Shown: one piece after another, positions 58,401 to 64,000 of the stretch | How the letters are laid out: each line of letters opens with the position of its first letter | Position numbering within the stretch: position 1 is the stretch's first letter | DNA from: Candidatus Aenigmatarchaeota archaeon | GTDB taxonomy: Archaea; Aenigmatarchaeota; Aenigmatarchaeia; Aenigmatarchaeales; JACQIB01 | Direction: 5' to 3' | Assembly (NCBI GenBank): GCA_016198755.1 | Contig: JACQIB010000001.1 | Location: forward strand, 129,178-193,177 | Length of the DNA: 64,000 nt | Notes under the pieces: generated by a model | Database searches by the model: none | Seen by the model: only the letters and a program-made list of their open reading frames with translations | Told to the model about the DNA's origin: nothing | Made by a program: the position numbers and the translations under genes

Positions 58401-60194
58401 TATAGATGATTCTGTAGTGCTTTCTGTTGCAATCTGCAGTTCTATTGCTGTATATGCGGAAGTTTTGGCAGTTATTGTGCTGCTTGTTTTCAAAACTTTA
58501 TCATAAGGGTCTATTGCATTCAACCTTATATCATAAGACGTGCTGGGCTCCAGATTAAAGAGGGTTGTTGAATATTCAGCCCCGTTAACATACGGAGCAA
58601 ATCCCCACTGTGAGGTACCGCTTTTCTTGTATTCTGCCTTGTAGTAGGATGTTCCATAAACACGGTTCCAGCCCAGCGCTATTGTAGCTGAGGTTGTTGT
58701 TCCTGCCTTGAGAGTCAGGTTTTGTGGAAATGTTTTAACTACCAGCAAATTACTGGTTTTTATTATCTGGCCGCTGGCTATAGCCTCCGCTTTAATATCA
58801 TACGAAGTGTCTGGTATCAGGCCTGAAATAGTATAAATATTTTTGGATTTCGCATCTATTATACCTGCCCACGAATTTGCACCTGTTGTTTTATATCTGA
58901 CATTATAAGAAGCCGCTCCAGACACGTTATTCCAGCTCGGTGTAAGTGCTGTATCTGCTGCTTCAGAAATACTCAAAATTAGTGCCGGAACAGCATCGGT
59001 TTTAACCGTCAGTATGTTGCTTGTTTTCAGTATATATCCATCAGCCTTTCTTGCTTCAACTTTTACATCATAAGAACTATCTCTCTCCAAACCAGTAATT
59101 ATATTCGATCTGTCTGTTATAAAATATTTTTGATTGTAAATCCAATTTGTCATGCTGCTTTTTTTGTAAACAACATAATATTTGTCAGCTCCTTGGTAAA
59201 AGTTCCAATTCAACGGAATTTCTGTCTGGGAAGATGTTCCATTGGAAACTTTGAAATCCTGCGCGGCTGTCTTTACCCATATTTCATTGCTAGTTTTAAT
59301 AATATTACTTCCAATACCAGCGTGTACATGTATTTGATACGAAGTTTCGGGAAGCAAATTTGTTAATACATAGGATTTTGGTATGTAATCTCTGACATAT
59401 GCAACTTTGCTCCATTCGACATCGCTTCCTGATGTGCGCACTTCTATAACATACGAGTCTGCACCTGAATAATTGCTCCATAATATCGGAATTGAAGAAT
59501 ATGTAGGTGTATTTGCTGCGACTTTCAAACCTCCTGCGGTTTCAACTCCCCGTTCTCTGCTTGTCTGCAAGATAGTTCCCCCGGACAAGGCGTGAATCCT
59601 TATGCTGTATGATGTCCCGCGCTCCAAGTTGGAAATTGTATATGAAACATTCGCAGTCTCTTTTTCGACTTTCCAATCAGAACTGCCTTGGTTTTTTTCT
59701 ATCCTATATGAGTCAGCACCCGGATAGGAACCCCAACTTAAAGAGATTGAATTCTCTGTTACAGTATTTATGGTAAATTTGAGCTCTTGTTTAAGTGTTT
59801 TTGCGGTCAGTACACTACTTACTTTTAGAAGTTGGGCGGTTTGTTGTTTTTTTGCTTCTGAAAAAGCTGTTACCCTGAAATCATAAGAAGTGTCGGCTTT
59901 CAGGCGTTCAATTTTAATGTGTCTCTCAGTCACGTTTTTATCTGAAATCCATGCTGTATCAGACGATTTTTTGTATTCCACACCATACGAGCCAACCCTG
60001 TTTACGCCGTCATTGTACTCCCCCCATTTTATTTCTATCGAATCTGATGTTACAATGCCGGTTGAAACCGTAAAATTATCAGATTTTGTCTGAAATCCCG
60101 TAGGAAACTCTGCGGAAATGAAAAAAGACCCAGCTACTATTAAAAGTGAAAAAATCAGCGGAGCAACTCTGCCAAGAAAGGAATTTGACGGCAT
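55416..60194 (-). CDS. Giant surface protein: seven FN3 domains plus M6-like metalloprotease
   Basis: A 1592-residue exported protein with a signal peptide (FSLLIVAGSFFISA). Residues 30-670 hold seven fibronectin type III repeats, each ending in a KT motif (TITAKTSA, ILTVKTDA and others). A Ser/Gln-rich linker (670-705) leads to beta domains, then a calcium-binding segment DRDGDGFTGYGENDDCDG near 977, and the protease region with SHELGHSLGQTMELYP near 1107, where HELGH is a zinc-binding HExxH motif. It resembles secreted M6-type proteases. An Ala/Gly-rich segment near 1300 follows, then about 260 residues of unknown structure. It may be an adhesin-protease acting on host or neighbour cells. 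Confidence 0.85.
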   Translation of the reverse strand: MPSNSFLGRVAPLIFSLLIVAGSFFISAEFPTGFQTKSDNFTVSTGIVTSDSIEIKWGEYNDGVNRVGSYGVEYKKSSDTAWISDKNVTERHIKIERLKADTSYDFRVTAFSEAKKQQTAQLLKVSSVLTAKTLKQELKFTINTVTENSISLSWGSYPGADSYRIEKNQGSSDWKVEKETANVSYTISNLERGTSYSIRIHALSGGTILQTSRERGVETAGGLKVAANTPTYSSIPILWSNYSGADSYVIEVRTSGSDVEWSKVAYVRDYIPKSYVLTNLLPETSYQIHVHAGIGSNIIKTSNEIWVKTAAQDFKVSNGTSSQTEIPLNWNFYQGADKYYVVYKKSSMTNWIYNQKYFITDRSNIITGLERDSSYDVKVEARKADGYILKTSNILTVKTDAVPALILSISEAADTALTPSWNNVSGAASYNVRYKTTGANSWAGIIDAKSKNIYTISGLIPDTSYDIKAEAIASGQIIKTSNLLVVKTFPQNLTLKAGTTTSATIALGWNRVYGTSYYKAEYKKSGTSQWGFAPYVNGAEYSTTLFNLEPSTSYDIRLNAIDPYDKVLKTSSTITAKTSAYTAIELQIATESTTESSISLLWNSYPDASSYSVKNKKTGEPSWASSATVTGIYYTVAGLEPGISYDIEVGAIKNGVYLKQSIITAKTLSTSSAQPSDQSQSSGSSPDQIGSQGSSEPITPKASFRKDDWVLTESKDGALEGVKEGDLVWFEPVGNVSGKKVEWFDEWNGKKYKIIMPLPFRSYVVRIPSMKIEASKDKNYISPAMNVKAGDKLYLRTNSSGYSEGIIYLSASYTRRDGSAVKIGSDFFGSGIGEREFIIPEDFDRNFSLYFTFDDGDKIENISITLPIDGSSISRESLGRLLIKNNYKKELTALGIDKEITRVFDSDGIYRYFAEGEHNISMAVDGEYKGKIKINVAEWSAQKTIKVGVVLALYDNIKPIRCGDGRDRDGDGFTGYGENDDCDGWDKYEYENILFSRTNKYYHEASNGRVGFTWKIFDNNGKWVYVAQNPLHGASVGLIPLLVADAIEAATGETRGSFTGTEGKIIVVLPRDGAAGKIMEMGYGFTGFDGDMLIREYSSMGVPSHELGHSLGQTMELYPASLAGQPTLFGESNIRSWGVMYSTYELGDNFPPLMDAFTRIKAGWSSEDVKLKDGKYSLQQANKANKVLTTRATPILSYIIGTRYFVEARTRNPALTYFDRGAPDTAVVVYKVNTLASGIDQITIAGTLKNNGDIIDEGMTNAQFMLTKNNLDVDGSAEVEIKTKFMSNMIGAVSDAAGQAGEAAQNAGEAIADSAGDAADSVSNFVGGLFGGASGPASNEKADLDLHAYYSLNGKQYHIGMDYKTGKYETQQNTISSGDLGVGEYIFVPDTAKDLQFKVVNKKLKDYFAKHPESVKQSDGTEKFSITFVKYDAQGKRTLTNPQKGSIKLSDSEKVFSLPATGFLDTQTTSHIAAEDVNNRLTILRKNKGGKDVIGKIVEGVLDVLGANRYDIVFSENFTGKNPPQPPESIFGDKYKYVVVLQRAGSDNELYINDDLLKQDVRRFADAARKQKDNSVRIMNLNLRDKPSKTKR

Positions 60195-60250
60195 TTCAAC
60201 CATATGAATTTAGTAAATCTCATATAAATACCCTATATTTTGTTTCTGCC

Positions 60251-61180
60251 CTACTTTCCAAAGAGAAAACCAAAGAAACCGAAAAACTGCTCAAGGAAAC
60301 CTTTCCCTGCCCCCTTACTTTGGGATGTAATTGGTATTCTTTCTATATCAGAAAGTGGAATCCTGTCTATTTTTCCAGAGGAAAGAGTTGTTGTGGTTGG
60401 AATTGTGGTTGTTAGTTTAAAGCCCGGTTCATTTAAAACCGGAAGTCTTACTTCCCTTCCCAAATTTTGCGCAGGCTGTGCAGCCTTTGCTGTATCGCTG
60501 TTATCACTCACAACATTCACCTCATAAACATCCTGTATATTAGACCCATGCTCTACATCCCACCCGCCCTTTCCGTTTGAAAAATCAGAATTCACAAGCT
60601 GGTAATTAACCCCATCTATTATAAGCTCAATATTGTCAGCTCTGCTAACATAATCCCATCCATTTCCTGCAACAAGAATCCTGTCTATATGCGTTGGCCT
60701 TCCTTCTGGCAGCTTATCCAAATAGTTAACTATATTCTCAGAAGTAAACTCTCCCCACTCCCCTCTAGGTACAATATTATAATTTTTCAGCCCGTTAGGA
60801 TTTGGCCCAGGTAGGAACCCCCATCTCCATCTCCCATCCTCTGAACTCCCAGAACGGGAGTAGAAAAGATAAATCCCAACCGGATACTCCCCCTCACCAA
60901 TGTTTATATCAGACCACCAGCCGCTCCCTTCAAGTGTATTTGAAATAATCTTTACCCTCGCCTTTACAATAATGCTTGTTGCTCCAGAAATATTCAGCCA
61001 TCCAGCTTTGCATTTAACAGGAGTTTCATGCCCTTCAGGGGAGCAGATAGCCTGCGTTACCCCAATCAGTCCCCCATCCTGCCAAGAATAATCCCTCTTG
61101 AACTCAACTGCTTGGTTCCCCTCAGCCAAAACAAAAGAAGGCAAAACCAGCAGAACAGCAATAATACACACTACTTTCAT
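60251..61180 (-). CDS. Exported protein, unknown function
   Basis: A 309-residue secreted protein with signal peptide MKVVCIIAVLLVLPSFVLA, a Trp-rich domain (residues 25-225, with GSGWWSDINIGEGEYPVGIYLFYSRSG and a later WGFLPGPNPNGLKNYN) that may be a carbohydrate-binding-like beta sandwich, and a Thr-rich linker (TTTIPTTTTLSS). The C-terminus ends with a Phe-rich tail (LEQFFGFFGFLFGK), perhaps a membrane or surface anchor. It precedes the giant protein gene by 57 bp on the same strand. Confidence 0.72.
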   Translation of the reverse strand: MKVVCIIAVLLVLPSFVLAEGNQAVEFKRDYSWQDGGLIGVTQAICSPEGHETPVKCKAGWLNISGATSIIVKARVKIISNTLEGSGWWSDINIGEGEYPVGIYLFYSRSGSSEDGRWRWGFLPGPNPNGLKNYNIVPRGEWGEFTSENIVNYLDKLPEGRPTHIDRILVAGNGWDYVSRADNIELIIDGVNYQLVNSDFSNGKGGWDVEHGSNIQDVYEVNVVSDNSDTAKAAQPAQNLGREVRLPVLNEPGFKLTTTIPTTTTLSSGKIDRIPLSDIERIPITSQSKGAGKGFLEQFFGFFGFLFGK

Positions 61181-61245
61181 TCAAATTAATACTGAGAGTG
61201 TAGATTTAAACTTTATAAAAAAGCAAAGCCGGATCCCAGAAAAGC

Positions 61246-62358
61246 TTACTTTCCAGCATTTACAGGCACAGAAGGCTTTCCAGCCTGAACAACTGAAGCC
61301 CCTTTCTTTTTCTTCCAGTATCTCCAAATCCCCACCCCAGCCAATGCAATAGCAACCACACCCGCAGCTATTCCCATAGAAAAGTAATCTATCCCCTTCC
61401 CCGTTGTTTTCACATCTATCTCCATTTTAAGCGTTCCAGTACTTGCTTCAGAAACCAAGCCAGCTCCATCCTCAACAGTTAATTTCCAGTCAGCCTTTCC
61501 ACCCACAAACTCATTTGGGTTTATATCCACTGTTATATCCTTGCTTTTCCCATCCAATAATATAGGCTCCTTTTTCTTCCCATTAATCTCCACATTTAAT
61601 TTTGCAAGCAAAAGATTATCAGAAAGTTTTACTTTCAGTATACCAGTCCTGCTCCCAATCTCATAAACCCCCTCAGCTTTCAAAATCTTAGGCTTTTCAG
61701 TATCAACCCCACCAACCTCAAACCCCTGCGGTCCAGTTGTGTTTGATTTTCCAGCAATATCATAGGCTTTCATACTCCATTGTACATTTGTTCCGCCGGG
61801 CGATCCAGCACTCCATGTATACCTAGCTCTTGCTTTTTTCCCGCTCAAATCAATTTTCTCAGTATATGTTTCAGTGTCTGTTATTGTTATGTCCGCATAA
61901 TCCAGCTCAGAATCAGAAACCCAATCCACAGCAATATCCACTCCCTCCCCCTCTTTTGGTATTGAACTTGACTGCTGTATAGAAAGCCATCTAACCCCAG
62001 TTCCAGCAATTGCAGCCGTTCCCCCAGCTATTGTTGTTCCCGTTTCTGCAGATGGCAAATTCCCCTCAAATGTATCCCCAAGTTCAATAACAGAATCTCC
62101 TGCAGTCAAAACACCAACGGAGCTTTCTTTGCTGGCCTGAAGCACAGAACTTCCTTCTGTCAACCCCTCTCCTCCCATATCCACTGTTAAAACAGTTTCT
62201 TCCCCCGCAGTTACAAATCCCGATGTTCCTTCAGAAACCTGAAAACCATGTGAGAGCGCAGATATAGATATAACAGCAAAGAATATTGCCAGATACATTT
62301 CTATTAGCAGATTCCCCTTTCCACCCCTCTTCCTACTATGTTCCCTCCTTCTTGCCAT
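61246..62358 (-). CDS. Membrane protein with Ig-like extracellular domains
   Basis: A 370-residue protein. A basic cytoplasmic N-terminus (MARRREHSRKRGGKGN) leads to a membrane helix (EMYLAIFFAVISISAL), then several beta domains including a bacterial Ig-like stretch (KAEGVYEIGSRTGILKVKLSDNLLLAKLNVEINGKKKEPILLDGKSK), and a C-terminal membrane helix (GIAAGVVAIALAGVGIWRYW) followed by a Lys-rich tail. ATG 62358 is chosen: TTTTTATAAAG lies about 30 nt upstream. Envelope role likely, exact function unknown. Confidence 0.72.
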   Translation of the reverse strand: MARRREHSRKRGGKGNLLIEMYLAIFFAVISISALSHGFQVSEGTSGFVTAGEETVLTVDMGGEGLTEGSSVLQASKESSVGVLTAGDSVIELGDTFEGNLPSAETGTTIAGGTAAIAGTGVRWLSIQQSSSIPKEGEGVDIAVDWVSDSELDYADITITDTETYTEKIDLSGKKARARYTWSAGSPGGTNVQWSMKAYDIAGKSNTTGPQGFEVGGVDTEKPKILKAEGVYEIGSRTGILKVKLSDNLLLAKLNVEINGKKKEPILLDGKSKDITVDINPNEFVGGKADWKLTVEDGAGLVSEASTGTLKMEIDVKTTGKGIDYFSMGIAAGVVAIALAGVGIWRYWKKKKGASVVQAGKPSVPVNAGK

Positions 62359-62589
62359 AGAAAAGACTTGAACCTTTATCTTTATAAAAAGAGCACCACG
62401 TTCCCAAATCAATATACACACCTAAATTCTGATAATTATTTACCCTCCCCCGCGAGTAAAAAAGCCCCAAACCCAGCTTTTTAACCTTTTCCGTTCCATA
62501 TTATCTATGCTCAGTAGTAATACGACAGACAACGTGCAGAGGACGCCTTTTTATTCCCAGAAAACCATTTCTCTTTTGGGGCATTTGGT

Positions 62590-64000
62590 ATGAACAAATT
62601 ATTTTGTATAGTGGCAGCTACCCTCTTCCTTTTAACTATACCAACTATTTCCTTTGCTTTTTCCACGGACAACCAGTGGACCTATCTGGTTGTTCATTCT
62701 GATACAAATACCAGAGAGTATACAAACAGATGGTTTGATTTAGCTTACAATGATAACTGGTGGACACCAATAACAGGCGATGGAATCAAGCCTGTTTATA
62801 CTTCAGGCTCTAATGCTGTTCTGTTAAGGAAAACAATAAACTGGAACGGGGAGGACTTGTGGTTCAGGGGCTGGGAAGGATATGCAGGAACTTGTTATAT
62901 CAACCAAATAAAAGTCGACTCCCAGCATATACACTTATCAGATTATCTAAAGACAGGAAACAATTTAGTTGCCTGTTCAATCTGGGGAAAAGGTGTCACC
63001 TATTGGGAGAATAGGCAGGCTTATTTTTACGGCCAGTTTATTCCTGTTTCTGAAAATCAGTTAGCTTGGAGCAATAGCAATGATTGGGCAAGATGGTTTG
63101 TTAATAACAGGCCCATTAATACAGGAACAGAAGCCAAATTTTATTTCTGTTATGATAATCCACAGGAATCCTATGGTTGTTTCTTGAACTCTGCCTGGCC
63201 ATGGAATAAGGACAAAGGTGTTTCAGGCACAGCTTTTACAAAATCATTTTATCTGGAGAGCCCAGAAGAAAAGAATATTGTTATAGGAGCAAATGTTATG
63301 GTTTCTGGGGGGCAGTACTGCTGGAACAATGGGCAGTGCTGGCCAACCGCCTACTGCAATTTCAATGGGCAACTTATAGGGTTCTATCCAAATACACATG
63401 AAAAATACAATTATAAAGCAGCTGTTTCAGGCAAGGCTGGAATAAACACTATAACCTGCTATGTTCCCACAATTAAAGAGCCAAATCCAGTTAATAACTG
63501 GAGTTCAACTGGGTATAATAAGTTTGATCTTGCTCTTGCCCCAGCCCTGGAAATTCTTGAGTTAACAGAGTACTCTGTTAGTTCAGAGGACCCAACAATA
63601 ACAATTTTGGTTAACGGTGCTGGGAATGCAACAGTTTATGCTGAGTTGTTTGAAAACGGGAAGAGTGTGAGTGTACCTATAGAAGATACTCTGGATTTGA
63701 ACGGGCAAACAGAAGTTCCGTTAACTTTGGAAGTTAACAATACAGGAAAATACTCTGTTAAAATAACAGCCGTTTACAACGAGTATGGGATTAGCAAGAG
63801 CAAGGATTACAACCTGGAAATAACAGAAACCCCAATTGTTCTGCCAATAACTGGAAACCCGTTTGTGCAGGATTCCGGTGGCGGCTCTAACAGCGCAGGA
63901 ACAGATTCTAGTTCTTCTGCAATCCCGCTCGCTGCCGGTTTAGCTGGAGTAGCTGCTGTTGGAGTTGGTTATGCTGCTCTTAGAAACTCCAACAATAGAA
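62590..64000 (+). CDS. Large exported surface protein (truncated by window edge)
   Basis: A partial gene running off the right edge; the ORF track misses it. I translated it from ATG 62590: signal peptide MNKLFCIVAATLFLLTIPTISFA, then a Trp-rich domain with repeated WxR, Cys pairs (QYCWNNGQCWPTAYC) and jelly-roll-like strands, a CARDB-like beta region (TGKYSVKITAVYNEYGIS) around residues 340-415, a Ser/Gly linker, and a helix AIPLAAGLAGVAAVGVGYAAL near residue 450. At least 470 residues. The Trp-rich part resembles the protein at 60.2-61.2 kb in style only. Confidence 0.8.
   Translation, partial: MNKLFCIVAATLFLLTIPTISFAFSTDNQWTYLVVHSDTNTREYTNRWFDLAYNDNWWTPITGDGIKPVYTSGSNAVLLRKTINWNGEDLWFRGWEGYAGTCYINQIKVDSQHIHLSDYLKTGNNLVACSIWGKGVTYWENRQAYFYGQFIPVSENQLAWSNSNDWARWFVNNRPINTGTEAKFYFCYDNPQESYGCFLNSAWPWNKDKGVSGTAFTKSFYLESPEEKNIVIGANVMVSGGQYCWNNGQCWPTAYCNFNGQLIGFYPNTHEKYNYKAAVSGKAGINTITCYVPTIKEPNPVNNWSSTGYNKFDLALAPALEILELTEYSVSSEDPTITILVNGAGNATVYAELFENGKSVSVPIEDTLDLNGQTEVPLTLEVNNTGKYSVKITAVYNEYGISKSKDYNLEITETPIVLPITGNPFVQDSGGGSNSAGTDSSSSAIPLAAGLAGVAAVGVGYAALRNSNNR

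Noticed and set aside
58190-60090. Regular repeats that might be a CRISPR array
   Set aside because: Spacing of about 270-290 bp and the encoded FN3 pattern show protein repeats; no short direct repeats with unique spacers were seen.
62359-62589. Small RNA gene or extra ORF in the 231-bp gap
   Set aside because: Apart from likely promoters (TTTTTATAAAG near 62385 and CCTTTTTATTCC near 62548) I see no tRNA, no conserved RNA motif and no coding frame.

Overview
The window is a slice of an archaeal chromosome. It carries archaeal/eukaryotic-type information-processing genes (RNA polymerase subunits B, H and K; aIF2-alpha, aIF2-gamma and aIF5B; L7Ae, L24e, L44e, S2, S6e, S27e and S28e; Nop10, GINS, PCNA, a primase and deoxyhypusine synthase). 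It also carries the archaeal lipid pair G1P dehydrogenase and GGGP synthase, a lone 5S rRNA gene, and tRNA genes with introns. Many genes have a TATA-like box about 25-30 nt upstream of the start codon, as expected for leaderless transcripts. The fused primase, the isolated 5S gene and the many small unknown genes suggest a DPANN-type archaeon (Diapherotrites or Micrarchaeota-like), but I cannot place it firmly without a tree.

Layout. 1-5.7 kb: rpoB (partial) and rpoH, a MazG-like hydrolase, adenosylhomocysteinase, a multi-winged-helix protein and cytidine deaminase. 5.9-11.5 kb is an accessory stretch: a lipoprotein, intron-bearing tRNA-Lys and tRNA-Tyr, tRNA-Asp, 5S rRNA, a HEPN/nucleotidyltransferase (MNT) pair flanked by a duplicated 5S end, and an HTH-GNAT-M23 operon that looks acquired. 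11.5-14.5 kb: envelope proteins. 14.5-17.4 kb: a copper operon (copA-copZ) facing a Cys-rich PadR-type regulator across a palindromic operator region. 17.4-36 kb: the translation core, in strings resembling the conserved archaeal orders L7Ae-S28e-L24e-x-aIF5B-S6e, RpoK-enolase-S2 and L44e-S27e-aIF2a-Nop10-PAC2, with several insertions. 36-47 kb: NAD(P)HX repair, fused primase, deoxyhypusine synthase, PCNA, peptidase M20, Nudix, a RelBE-like pair, tRNA-Pro and TrmI. 47-55 kb: a P-loop kinase, a methyltransferase, prepilin peptidase, a Thr-rich lipoprotein, the lipid headgroup pair and a DUF460 protein. 55-64 kb: a surface block with a 1592-residue FN3/metalloprotease protein and three further exported proteins.

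Most notable: six tRNA introns, four of them outside the anticodon loop, including two homologous 59/60 introns in tRNA-Lys and tRNA-Tyr; two MNT-HEPN modules whose start codons lie inside perfect palindromes; a degenerate enolase at the normal enolase locus; a PriS-PriL fusion; a GGGP synthase with no in-frame standard start codon; and a cytoplasmic M23-like protein in an archaeon without visible peptidoglycan genes.

Coding density is very high. I see no gene-free stretch longer than 300 bases; the longest gaps (such as 5731-5877 and 62359-62589) hold only promoters or nothing recognisable. There is no CRISPR array, no transposase or integrase, and no 16S or 23S rRNA.
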